Shown one piece after another: positions 43,101-50,820 of a stretch of 64,000 nucleotides of DNA. Every line of letters begins with the position of its first letter. Position 1 is the stretch's first letter. The notes under the pieces are model-generated. The model was not told where the DNA came from and did not search any database. It saw only the letters and a list, made by a program, of their open reading frames with translations. The DNA is from Bin18 sp965242795 (GTDB lineage: Bacteria > Desulfobacterota > Binatia > Bin18). The position numbers and the translations under genes are program-made. The stretch is from positions 1,736,001 to 1,800,000 of the forward strand of contig OZ251505.1 of NCBI GenBank assembly GCA_965242795.1. Reading direction: 5' to 3'.

Positions 43101-44618
43101 CGGCGACAGCGGCCTGCCGGTGACCTCGGCAGAGGGGGCACCGGCGTAAAAGGTCCCGAAGTCCGGCTTGATCCGCACCGTGTACGCGACGCCGGGGGTG
43201 AGGCCGGGAATCGTGTAGCTCCGCGTGTTCACGCCGCTGACCACGCGGTGCCGGTCCATGCCGGGGACGTCGGCGTAGTCCGGCGCGTGCTTGTAGGTCA
43301 CGGTGTCGCTCCAGTCTTGTGCGCCGGACCTCCACTGCACCTTGTAGCCCTGGGGTTTGGTGCGCGTCTTCGGGTTCTCGGCGTCCGGCAGGGGGTCCCA
43401 GGTGACCGTCAGTCGTCCCGGCCCGGGCGCCACCCTCACGTTCTGCACCTGCCATTGCCGTGCCTCCTCTACGTTTCCTCCCCACACCGTGACGCCCCTT
43501 CCTTCAAGGGTCGCGATATGGCCGGCGGCGTCGGCGTTCAGGGTCGTAACGTCGTCCAGCGAGACGATGTCCCCGGAACTCAATCCCGAGTTGAGGACCA
43601 GCGGCGAGATGTCTTCGACGCCGATGGCGTCGAGATCGAAATAGTAGATGCTGGTCAGGCCGCTCAACGGCGAGAGGTCGCGGAGTCGATAGTTTTCCTG
43701 GAGTGTCAGGCGGGTCAGGGACGTCATCCCTCGGAGCGGCTCGATGTTCGTGATCCGGTTGCCAGCTAGGGTCAGCCGATCCAGGCTGGTGAGGCCGGCG
43801 AGGGGGGTGAGGTCCGAGATCCGGTTGTCGCTGAGGTATAGCTGGGTCAGGCCGGTGAGGCCGGCAAGGGGGGTGAGGTCCGAGATCCGGTTCACGGTGA
43901 GGCTTAGCTGCCTCAGGTTGGTGAGGCCGGCGAGGGGCGCAAGGTCCGAGATCCGATGGCTCTCGGGGAGTTGCAGGATTTGCAGGTTGGTGAGACCGGC
44001 GATCGGCGTGAGGTCCTGGACGTCGGCATGTATGAGCGTCAGCTCGGTCAGGGAAGTCAGGCCGGCGAGGGGGGTGAGGTCCGAGACGGGATGATATCGG
44101 AGCCGCACGCGGGTCAGCCCCGTGGCGTGCTCCAGCCCCGTCAGATCGTGGATGCGGCCGGCTACGTTGAACTGGTCCGAGAAGGGGCCCACGAGCTGCA
44201 GGCAGCCGGTGGGGTTCGCATAGATGCAGGTCCTCAGCCCCGCCATGTCCGCATGGGTGATGGTCGCTCCGCTGGCCTTGTTCAGCGCCGCCTCCACCTT
44301 CGCCCGCAAGTTGGCGTCGGGGATGTGCACCGGGTCGGTGGGCTGGGCCTCCGCGCCGGTATGCGCCGCGGCCTCATGTGCGGACGCCGCGAACAGGACG
44401 ATGGCCATAACGGCCCACAGGGCAAGGAAGGCGCGAAGACGTCGCCCGTGGGTACGGCCCCGGAGGGTTTCGGGCGCGTCGAGAACCGCGGTTCTCACCC
44501 CCCCCCCCCCCCCGCTCTTGGCGTGGGAACTTTCGATCTTCGATGCCGTATGGAAGGGAAGCATGGCTGAAATGCTCATCTTTGATCCGACGACGGGCGA
44601 CACGAGCCCTCGCTCCAT
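40119..44618 (-). CDS. Large autotransporter-like surface protein: LRR, Fn3, Ig-like repeats, Calx-beta, beta-barrel
   Basis: A 1,499-residue protein. A signal peptide is near residues 59-85 (LRAFLALWAVMAIVLFAASAHEAAA). About eight internalin-type leucine-rich repeats follow (ISDLTPLAGLTxLxxLxLxxN) to about 330. An Fn3 domain comes next (VAPGPGRLTVTWDPLP ... TPGVAYTVRIKP), then three He_PIG Ig-like domains (LPAGLSF, LPDGLTY, LPAGMSF with TLTATDxDGDxT) and a Calx-beta domain (ATPDEDYRAEAAGVLTVPAGETEATLSV). The last 400 residues alternate polar and aromatic residues as in a beta-barrel and end in SVCW, a terminal aromatic as for BAM substrates. A 16-base G run lies between the upstream ATGs (44618, 44579) and the signal peptide; a GTG at 44498 follows it in frame. 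Likely an adhesin. Confidence 0.88.
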   Translation of the reverse strand: MERGLVSPVVGSKMSISAMLPFHTASKIESSHAKSGGGGGVRTAVLDAPETLRGRTHGRRLRAFLALWAVMAIVLFAASAHEAAAHTGAEAQPTDPVHIPDANLRAKVEAALNKASGATITHADMAGLRTCIYANPTGCLQLVGPFSDQFNVAGRIHDLTGLEHATGLTRVRLRYHPVSDLTPLAGLTSLTELTLIHADVQDLTPIAGLTNLQILQLPESHRISDLAPLAGLTNLRQLSLTVNRISDLTPLAGLTGLTQLYLSDNRISDLTPLAGLTSLDRLTLAGNRITNIEPLRGMTSLTRLTLQENYRLRDLSPLSGLTSIYYFDLDAIGVEDISPLVLNSGLSSGDIVSLDDVTTLNADAAGHIATLEGRGVTVWGGNVEEARQWQVQNVRVAPGPGRLTVTWDPLPDAENPKTRTKPQGYKVQWRSGAQDWSDTVTYKHAPDYADVPGMDRHRVVSGVNTRSYTIPGLTPGVAYTVRIKPDFGTFYAGAPSAEVTGRPLSPDRYPFFHPKTFPAQQFRAGDEIEPVTLPAARDGDGALRYALSPEPALPAGLSFAAATRTLAGTPADVQDAATYTLTATDADGDTTSLTFSITVVPDGQPTFGDAAVDAQDYVEHLPIPQLALPPATGGDGTLRYALAPEPALPDGLTYTPPGDPTTGGGTIAGTPREAQPTTTYALTATDEDGDVTDPPLHLVLHVAADSIPTFGDATMDAQDLTMRASIRSIPLPAARGGNPSLRYTLTPDLPAGMSFDPQQRMIGGMPTEAMSETTYALSAMDRDGDVTDPPLHFALAVFSAPLQVTLEDAAAVEGRPVRFLVQLSRASIVPLTLTWRTGTAGGATPDEDYRAEAAGVLTVPAGETEATLSVPTLEDRQVEPVETFTVTAALPAAAPGSMARSEATGTITDNDAAAARKRSLGMVLAGVGRTLAADTVDVIGGRFGQPTPEATAVLGGQELSRKDATRAGRWRHAAGVGYGVARALGLEVGSPLAGAGPLGQPGGAAWSTLTRALSTAAWDAPGTTGGAPVSWTDDAGNLPSGPDDVGRHAREAAFHEAWGGSEYAPGLAGYDGLAQRGFDRAHAASPRMQRDAWRWRRPVGFRRVSATEMLTRSRFDVPLGDRDSTPGASGWTLWGRGTASGFNGKPKDDFSMNGDVYSGYLGLDYRARPDVLLGLAAAHSRGDVDYAIAGVTKGNLDVELTSVLPYAHWTPRPGLGVWGLLGAGWGSAELRDEAGTVKSDLEMLMAAGGVRQELLKWRRVGLALKADTFLTELETDRKEGSPETAGDAQRVRLLLESRTDWEMSDESHVTPVLELGGRWDGGKAETGLGAELGGRLEYAHTRLGFGLEAGGRYLLAHQKSAFDEWGASLTLRLDPGVAKRGLWLTFAPVWGAEASKVAQMWNGADVLRTSAAPETDDAPGLSPAHFALDLGYGWVTHEGAGLLTTYGGVGMAGPETRDYRLGGTLAVGACVDVSMEGARETRFSGATAHEIMLSGSVCW
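44498..44513. repeat. Poly-C (poly-G on coding strand) tract of 16
   Basis: Sixteen C on the plus strand, so sixteen G in the reading frame of the autotransporter, coding Gly36-Gly40 and the first base of Val41. One-base slippage would put the upstream ATGs out of frame. Confidence 0.95.
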
Positions 44619-44773
44619 GACACGAATGGTTTGCCGTGCTCTTTTCTTACGAATCGGTGTTGAAGTGGAATGGCTCGATTAGTTGCGAGAACAGACAGTA
44701 AAGTTCAGATGAAGTCAAGACCGTCCGCCTGTCGAAAATCGACCTTCCCGGCAGAACCGGCTGTCGAGCCGGG

Positions 44774-45571
44774 TCAGGGCAGGATCGCGATGATCCGTGC
44801 CGGGGCGCCCGAGCCACGCGCGATCTTCATGGGCAGTGCGATCAGCGTGGCGCCGGCGGGCGGGAGCGTGTCCAGGTTGGCGACGTTCTCCAGTCCGGGG
44901 ATGTTGGCGCCGTTCACGATGCGGTGGACGATGAAGTCCTTGGACTGGCCGAAGTCGAGGCTCGGCGTATCCACGCCGATCGCGTCGATGCGCCGCTCCG
45001 ACGTCAGAAACTCCGCGGCCTCCTGGGAGAAGCCGGGGAAGTGCAGGTTGTCCACGTCCCCGGGCACGTCGGTTCCCAGGTAGCGTCGCTTGTCCGGCCA
45101 ATAGCGGCCCCAGCCGCTCAGCATGAGCACGATCGCGCCGTCCGGCATCCGGCCGTGCGCGGTTTCCCAGGCCAGCAGGTCCGCGCGCGTCACGCGGTAG
45201 TCGGCGTTTCGCGCGGCCTGTTCGCGCACGTCGACGACCACCGCGGGGCCGACGAGGCGCGCGACCGGCACCGCGCCGGCGTCGTCGGTGCCTTCGGCGA
45301 AGTGCAGCGGGGCGTCCATGTGCGTCCCGCTGTGTTCGGCCAGGCAGACGTTGTTGGCTGCGTACCAGAACCCGGCGTCGGTGTGGTGGGCGGCCACGAC
45401 TTCCAGCGCGTACGGCTTGGCGGTCGGCCACGAGATGGTGTGCTCGTCGTACGCGTACGTCAGATCGACGATCTTGCTTTCGTCGATGGCGTTCGTCTCC
45501 GATGCCCAACCCGTGCCGCCCGGCAGGCCGAGCAGCCACATTCCCACGGCGAACGTCAGCAATGCGCTCAT
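44774..45571 (-). CDS. Secreted cyclase-family protein (kynurenine formamidase-like fold)
   Basis: A 265-residue protein. The signal peptide is MSALLTFAVGMWLLGLPGGTGWA. The metal-binding motif HSGTHMDAPLHF is the HxGTHxDxPxH signature of the cyclase family (PF04199). Other typical parts are IVDLTYAYDEHTISWPT near the N terminus and IDAIGVDTPSLDFGQSKDF later. The family includes formamidases and polyketide cyclases; the substrate is unknown, and export to the periplasm is unusual enough to note. It lies 155 bases upstream of the autotransporter gene on the same strand and could be co-transcribed. Confidence 0.88.
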   Translation of the reverse strand: MSALLTFAVGMWLLGLPGGTGWASETNAIDESKIVDLTYAYDEHTISWPTAKPYALEVVAAHHTDAGFWYAANNVCLAEHSGTHMDAPLHFAEGTDDAGAVPVARLVGPAVVVDVREQAARNADYRVTRADLLAWETAHGRMPDGAIVLMLSGWGRYWPDKRRYLGTDVPGDVDNLHFPGFSQEAAEFLTSERRIDAIGVDTPSLDFGQSKDFIVHRIVNGANIPGLENVANLDTLPPAGATLIALPMKIARGSGAPARIIAILP

Positions 45572-45755
45572 GCGGACTCCTCCTCTATGTTGTGAGAAAC
45601 GGCAACCTTACGCGTTCATCGGGAAGAAAGGAAAGGAGGAGAGACACATACTCCCTTCGGAAGGGATAGAAATTCCTCCACCCTCGACCTTTCGACCGAC
45701 CCAAGGCACCGCAGGCTGCGAGCAGCACAAGCACGAGGGGAACTCGCCACTTTCG

Positions 45756-45783
45756 GTAGGGGCGACGCATGCGTCGCCCCTAC
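45756..45783. repeat. Perfect 28-base palindrome, GTAGGGGCGACGCATGC type
   Basis: GTAGGGGCGACGCA followed by its exact reverse complement. A second, partly decayed copy is at 52838-52862, and related GTAGGGGC elements are at 21793, 53793 and 62551. It lies in the 573-base gap 45572-46144, which has no gene. Confidence 0.8.
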
Positions 45784-45963
45784 GCAACGAACCGCGGCGT
45801 GACGTTCGAACCGATCCGCCATCGGACCCGCCGAAAGATTGACTTCCCTTCGGGCGCTTGGTACGGGGCCGGGTGCTGATATGAGATTTTGCCCCCCTAC
45901 CTCCGCGTATGAGAAGGTGGCAGGCCTGATCGACACTCGTGTCACATCCGCTCTTTTTTCTCC

Positions 45964-45984
45964 TCATACTTCGACAAAGTATGA
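45964..45984. promoter_or_regulatory. Perfect inverted repeat, possible operator
   Basis: TCATACTT-CGACA-AAGTATGA, two 8-base arms in an AT-rich patch 160 bases upstream of the Fe-alcohol dehydrogenase gene. It could be a regulator site or a small hairpin. No regulator gene is adjacent. Confidence 0.35.
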
Positions 45985-46144
45985 AGTTTCGGCTGCCATT
46001 CTCGCCACAGACGTTCGTGCCGGCATGAGACCCTGATTCCCCGCGAAACCGGCTGCGACGTTCGGAGTTCCCGACAACGTACGATGCGGGCGACCGGCTA
46101 GGCGGGCGCCCGTTTTCCCACCCCCGTTCCTCTTGGAGGCCAAT

Positions 46145-47260
46145 ATGATCCGCGAATACCAATTCCCCCTGCTCGAAAAGGTGATCTACGGCGTCGGCGC
46201 GCTGGAAAAGGTCACCGACGAACTGGACCGGCTGGGCAAACGCCGGGCGCTGATCCTGACCGGCAACAGCTTGGCGACCAAGACCGATCTGGTGCGCAAG
46301 CTGGAGACCCTGCTCGGCGCACGGTGGGCCGCCACCAACGCCGGCATCCGCCAGCACGTGCCGAGCCGAACCGTGGACGCCGCGGTCGCCCAGGCGCGCG
46401 AGGTGGGCGCGGACGCGCTGATCGCGTTCGGCGGCGGCAGCCCGATCGACGCCGCCAAGATCGTCGCCCTCGAATTGCTGGAAGACGGCCAGCCGCAATC
46501 GGCCATGCCCCAGATCGCCATTTCGACCACCCTGTCCGCGGGCGAGTTCACGCCGTTCGCCGGCATTACGGACGAAGCCACGCGCGTGAAGGGGTTGCGC
46601 ACCGACCCGCGCATCTGTCCGACGACCGTCATCCTCGACCCCGAGGTGACCGTGCCCACGCCCCGCCGACTCTGGGCCGCGACCGGTGTGAAGGCTCTGG
46701 ATCACGCCATCGAGGCGATCTGGTCCGTCAACCCGCAGCCCGTCACCGACGCGCTGTCCAGGGAGGCGATCCGCAGCCTGTACCGCCATCTGCCCGCGTC
46801 GCTCCAGCGGTCGGACGACCTCGCCGCGCGCGGCGAATGCCAAGTCGCGGCGTGGCTGTCCATCTTCGGGCTGGTCAACGTGGGCGTCCGCCTGAGCCAC
46901 ATCTTCGGCCACCAGATCGGCGCGCGCTGGGACGTGCCGCACGGCGTCACCTCGTGCATCACCATTCCGCACTGCATGCGCTTTCTGGCCCCGCAGACCC
47001 TGCCGCAGCAGGGCATGATCGCCGAGGCGCTGGGCATCGAGACCGGCGGCCGCACGCCCGAAGCCGTGGCCGCGGCGGCCGCGGACGCGGTCGAAGCGTT
47101 CATCCGGTCGCTCGACGTGCCGACGCGCCTGCGCGACGTGGGCGCCAAGCAGGACGAACTGCCCGTCGTGGCCGAAGAAGTCATCAAAGAGAGCGCCCTG
47201 TGGCACGACCGGCAGGACGGGGACGAGGCGTTTCTCAAGTTGTTGCAGCAGATGTGGTAG
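46145..47260 (+). CDS. Iron-containing alcohol dehydrogenase (group III; maleylacetate-reductase-like)
   Basis: A 371-residue protein. GGAGG lies just before the ATG at 46145. The NAD(P)-binding region has FGGGSPIDAAKIVAL and ISTTLSAGEFTPFAGITDE. The metal-binding residues lie in GVKALDHAIEAIWS and in LSHIFGHQIGARWDVPHGVTSC, which carries the conserved His pair and PHG. It resembles maleylacetate reductases and related Fe-dependent dehydrogenases; the substrate is not certain. An FAD-dependent oxidoreductase gene starts 49 bases downstream, so the two probably act in one oxidation pathway. Confidence 0.9.
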   Translation: MIREYQFPLLEKVIYGVGALEKVTDELDRLGKRRALILTGNSLATKTDLVRKLETLLGARWAATNAGIRQHVPSRTVDAAVAQAREVGADALIAFGGGSPIDAAKIVALELLEDGQPQSAMPQIAISTTLSAGEFTPFAGITDEATRVKGLRTDPRICPTTVILDPEVTVPTPRRLWAATGVKALDHAIEAIWSVNPQPVTDALSREAIRSLYRHLPASLQRSDDLAARGECQVAAWLSIFGLVNVGVRLSHIFGHQIGARWDVPHGVTSCITIPHCMRFLAPQTLPQQGMIAEALGIETGGRTPEAVAAAAADAVEAFIRSLDVPTRLRDVGAKQDELPVVAEEVIKESALWHDRQDGDEAFLKLLQQMW

Positions 47261-47309
47261 CCTGCTTCCTCCCCTCCCCCTCGAGGGGGAGGGCCGGGGA
47301 GGGGAAACG

Positions 47310-48584
47310 TTGGGCACGTCACGACCGCTCCGCTTCATCGAAGAGTCTGCCCGCTCCACCCCGGTCAAGGCCGAAACCCAGGTGCTGGTCGTGGGCGGCG
47401 GCACCGCGGGCGTGTCCGCCGCGGTCGCCGCGGCGCGCGCCGGGGCCGACGTGCTGCTGGTCGAACGGCTGGGCTATCTGGGCGGGCTCGCCACCGGCGG
47501 CATGATCATTCTGCTGCTGACGCTCGACGACGGCCGCGGCCGGCAGGTCGTCGGCGGCCTGTGTCAGGAAGTGACCGACCGCCTCGCCCGCCGCGGGGCC
47601 GCGGTCTTTCCCGACCGGCACGAGTGGGGCCGCCCGGACGAAACCCTCGTGGCGCGCGACCGGATGTGGGGGCTCGTGTGGGGCCACGGCCCGCACCGCG
47701 TCCGCTATTCCGTCGCGTACGACCCGGAGGAACTCAAGTTCGCCCTCAACGAGATGGTGGAGGACGCCGGGGTACGGCTGCTGTTGCATGCCTATGCGTG
47801 CGAGGCGCTCGTGGACCGCGGGCGGGTGACCGGCGTCACGTTCCAGGCCAAGTCGGGCCGCTTCGCCGTGCTGGCCGACGTGGTGATCGACGCCAGCGGC
47901 GACGGCGACGTGTTCGCCTCGGCCGGGGCCGCGCACGCGACCGAGAAGGTGCTGCCCTGGCTCTGGTTCACGCTGAGCGGCGTCGAAGATCCGGCCCGGG
48001 CCGCCGGCGCCGGCTGCTTCCGGACCGTCGGCAGGGACAAGGTGCTGCTGCCGTGGGGCGCGACCGAGCGCGTCGCGCGCAAGATCGACGCGACCGACCC
48101 GGACGACCTGACTTACGCCGAACTGGCCTGCCGCAAACAGGTCATGGCCGAGGTGGACCGCCTGCGCGCCGAAGTGCCCGGCTTCGCCCACGCTTCGGTC
48201 GGCCACGTCGCGGACCAACTCGGCATCACCGAAAGCCGCCGGCTCGTCGGCCAGCACGTCTTGAGCCGCGAGGAGATCGACCGGCCCTGCGCCGACGTGA
48301 TCGCCGTCACCGGCCACTGGACCAAATACGAAAGCCTGTACCACGTCCCCTACCGCTCGCTACTGACCAGAGAGTTCGCCAACCTGCTCGTGGCCGGCCG
48401 CTGCATCTCGGTCGATCACCGCGTGCACCACGCCACCAAGGAAATCCCGGCCTGCATGGCGACCGGGCAGGCGGCCGGCGTGGCCGCGGCGCTGGCCGTG
48501 GGCAACGGCGTGGAGCCGAAGGGGGTGGACGTCGAGGAACTGCAGCGGCGGCTGGAAGGGCAGGGGGCGATTCTGCGGGTGTGA
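47310..48584 (+). CDS. FAD-dependent oxidoreductase (FAD_oxidored family)
   Basis: A 424-residue protein. The start is TTG at 47310 after GGGGAGGGG. The FAD dinucleotide-binding motif is VLVVGGGTAGVSAAVAAARAGADVLLVER, followed by LGYLGGLATGG. VVIDASGDGDVFASAGA and ITESRRLVGQHVLS are typical of the family, and the C-terminal flavin contact is NLLVAGRCISVDHRVHHATKEIPACMATGQAAGVAAALAV. The substrate is unknown. It is coupled by position to the Fe-alcohol dehydrogenase. Its TGA lies at the exact left end of a TGAGGAATTGTGGATT repeat element. Confidence 0.9.
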   Translation: MGTSRPLRFIEESARSTPVKAETQVLVVGGGTAGVSAAVAAARAGADVLLVERLGYLGGLATGGMIILLLTLDDGRGRQVVGGLCQEVTDRLARRGAAVFPDRHEWGRPDETLVARDRMWGLVWGHGPHRVRYSVAYDPEELKFALNEMVEDAGVRLLLHAYACEALVDRGRVTGVTFQAKSGRFAVLADVVIDASGDGDVFASAGAAHATEKVLPWLWFTLSGVEDPARAAGAGCFRTVGRDKVLLPWGATERVARKIDATDPDDLTYAELACRKQVMAEVDRLRAEVPGFAHASVGHVADQLGITESRRLVGQHVLSREEIDRPCADVIAVTGHWTKYESLYHVPYRSLLTREFANLLVAGRCISVDHRVHHATKEIPACMATGQAAGVAAALAVGNGVEPKGVDVEELQRRLEGQGAILRV

Positions 48585-48620
48585 GGAATTGTGGATTTTC
48601 GATTGTGGATTGTGGATTGA
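48582..48620. repeat. TGAGGAATTGTGGATT element at a stop codon
   Basis: The element reads TGAGGAATTGTGGATTTTCG then ATTGTGGATTGTGGATTG, and its first three bases are the stop codon of the FAD oxidoreductase. An inverted copy begins at the stop codon of potA (59903-59862), and a third lies inside the potD 5' end (59725-59757). Confidence 0.8.
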
Positions 48621-48728
48621 GGGGCAGCGCAGGGGAACGGCAGAGTGGGGAACGTCTCAGGTTGCAGTTTCCGGGCCGATGGACCGCGGGGGTCCCCCTT
48701 CACATCGAACCCGCCCGAAGAAATCGAA

Positions 48729-50555
48729 ATGAGACACTCCCGAAAAGCGACACCTCTTCGTGCCGGCGTACTGTTCGCGCTGCTTCTTCTGCCCACGGCC
48801 GATCGCGGAACGGCCGCGGCCGAATCGCGGACGCTGCCGCCGAGCGCCGCGTACGGCAACTACGCCGTAGGTGTGGCGACCGGCTTCGCGGTGGACGACC
48901 GCCAGCGCTTCGATCCCTGGAACGGCGTCTATGGCCGGCCGGCGTATCGTGCCTTGCTGCGCCGAATCGAAGCCGCGGGGCAGACGCGGACGGTCGTGTT
49001 CCAGGTGTGGTATCCCGCAGACCGCGCCCTTGATCGGAAACGGCAGGCCGGGCCGCGGTCCCTCTTTCCCGCGGCGAGCGGCCGGCGCACGAATTACTAC
49101 GACTTCTATTTCCAGGCGGGCGACATGGCGCGGCAGCTCGGGGCCGCGGCCCAGGTCGTGCAGCCGCAGTTCGTTCATCTGCGCGGCGGCGGGGTGCTGG
49201 CCGAGGCCGACGACGCGACCCGACAGGCCGCGCTCGCCGACGTCGGCTCGCGGATCCTGAATGCGCCGCGCGGCGCGTGGCAGGACGCCCGGCCCGCGGA
49301 GGGACGGTTTCCGCTGATTCTGCTCGCCCACGGGCTCGCCGGCAGCCACGGCATGTGGAGTTCGTTCGGCGAGTTCCTCGCCTCCCACGGCTACGTCGTC
49401 GCCGCCCCGACCTTCATTTCCGACGGCGGCCTGCCGCTGGTCTTCCACGACGAAGACTCGCCCTTTGCCGCACGGACGCCGCGGGAGGAACTGCATCGGG
49501 CCTACGAACTCCTGCTCGGCGAGGTGAAGGTCGTCCCCTACTTCTATCGCGTGCTGTTCGGGCAATGGGGCCGGGGGTTCGCACCGCCGGACGGCTTCGA
49601 CCCCGCCACGGCCACGCTCGCCCCGCGCGGCGTGGAGCGCGCCACGGCCATGATGCGCGCCCTGTTCCGCCAACGCGTGTCCGACCTGGGGCTGGTCCTG
49701 CACACGGTGCGCCTGCTCGGGGAGGACGCGGACACCTGCCGGGCCGCGCTCGCCGCGATGGGCGCGACCGGCGCGGCCCGAAACCTGTGCGGCATGCTGG
49801 CCGGCCGCATCGACGCCGGGCGCGTGGGCGTGGCCGGCCACTCTCTGGGCTCGATGACCGCACAATTGGCGGCCGACCACCTGCCCGGCATCCGTGCGTC
49901 CCTGGGGCTCAACAACGCGCCGCCCTCCGCCTGGACGCCCGAGGAAATGGCCAGCGCGGACGAAACGCGCGCCGGTCTGCCCGTCGGCAGCCGCACCCCG
50001 TTGCTGCTGCTGATCGGGGACGAGGACGATTTCGTGCAGCGGACCTTCGTCACGCTGTTCCAGTCTGCGGTCGCCCGTGCCGGGGGCGACCCCGTGCTGG
50101 CGTTTCCCCTGGCCGCGGAGCGCGCCGCGCCCGACCGCACGGACAACCCGCAGCCGGTCGCGCTGAGCGCGTGGCAGCGCGCCGTTGCCGACCGGGTGTT
50201 GGTGATCGTGCGCGACACCGACCACTTCACGCTGGCCGAAGATTTCGCGCGGCTGTTCCCGTGGCCCGCGTTCCAGCGCGGCGCACTCCCGTTCGGCCAG
50301 ACCCCGCAGCGCACCCGCAAGCCCACGGGCGCCGCCGCTTTCGACCCGGGCGCGCCGCCCGGGGCGGCGTACACGCAGTTGGGCTGGGCCGAAGCGGAAG
50401 ACGGCCGCGAAATCTATCTGCCGCACGTCATCCGCGACTGGTACGCGCGGGCGTGGTTCGACTGGCACCTCAAGGACGACGCGGCCGCCCGCGGCCGGCT
50501 ACGCGGCCCGGACCCGTTCGGGCGTCTGACGTCGGTGCGGCGGGATCTGGGCTGA
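48729..50555 (+). CDS. Secreted alpha/beta hydrolase (platelet-activating-factor acetylhydrolase-like)
   Basis: A 608-residue protein. The signal peptide is at residues 1-31 (AGVLFALLLLPTADRGTAAAE). The central hydrolase fold has FPLILLAHGLAGSHGMWSSFGEFLASHGYVVAAPTF (oxyanion region), the nucleophile elbow VGVAGHSLGSMTAQLAADH, LLLLIGDEDDFVQRTF with the acid, and DTDHFTLAED with the candidate catalytic His. Long insertions between the oxyanion strand and the elbow make it larger than typical dienelactone or PAF-acetylhydrolases. The substrate is unknown. The ATG at 48729 precedes the signal peptide; the upstream ATG-like extension is in repeat DNA. Confidence 0.82.
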   Translation: MRHSRKATPLRAGVLFALLLLPTADRGTAAAESRTLPPSAAYGNYAVGVATGFAVDDRQRFDPWNGVYGRPAYRALLRRIEAAGQTRTVVFQVWYPADRALDRKRQAGPRSLFPAASGRRTNYYDFYFQAGDMARQLGAAAQVVQPQFVHLRGGGVLAEADDATRQAALADVGSRILNAPRGAWQDARPAEGRFPLILLAHGLAGSHGMWSSFGEFLASHGYVVAAPTFISDGGLPLVFHDEDSPFAARTPREELHRAYELLLGEVKVVPYFYRVLFGQWGRGFAPPDGFDPATATLAPRGVERATAMMRALFRQRVSDLGLVLHTVRLLGEDADTCRAALAAMGATGAARNLCGMLAGRIDAGRVGVAGHSLGSMTAQLAADHLPGIRASLGLNNAPPSAWTPEEMASADETRAGLPVGSRTPLLLLIGDEDDFVQRTFVTLFQSAVARAGGDPVLAFPLAAERAAPDRTDNPQPVALSAWQRAVADRVLVIVRDTDHFTLAEDFARLFPWPAFQRGALPFGQTPQRTRKPTGAAAFDPGAPPGAAYTQLGWAEAEDGREIYLPHVIRDWYARAWFDWHLKDDAAARGRLRGPDPFGRLTSVRRDLG

Positions 50556-50610
50556 CCGGGAGTGGCTCGGTTCGAAAGAAGATGACGGACGCGGCGACCT
50601 TCCCATCCCC

Positions 50611-50740
50611 GAGTTCGTTGAGCCTGTCGAAACGAACCCCGCCGTCACCTCGACCTTCGCCCCCCGCCACTTCGCCCTTTCGATCCTTCGCCCCCCTTCG
50701 ACAAGCTCGGGGACCGAGCTCGGGACACCGCAAATTCATG
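50611..50740. repeat. TTCGACAAGCTCGG family repeats between convergent genes
   Basis: GAGTTCGTTGAGCCTGTCGA at 50611 and TTCGACAAGCTCGGGGACCG at about 50698. The gap 50556-50820 has no gene. Confidence 0.6.
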
Positions 50741-50820
50741 GTCCGGACGTGGTCCGGCGGTGCGAGCAAGTTTCATAGGAGACCATCCGCCGACCGTCCT
50801 CGCCTCCACGCCGGCGGCCC

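Noticed and set aside
44498..44513. Treating the poly-C tract purely as a sequencing artefact
   Set aside because: Its length may be misjudged, but a long tract is clearly present and the frame on both sides is coherent at 16; uncertainty in length does not remove it.
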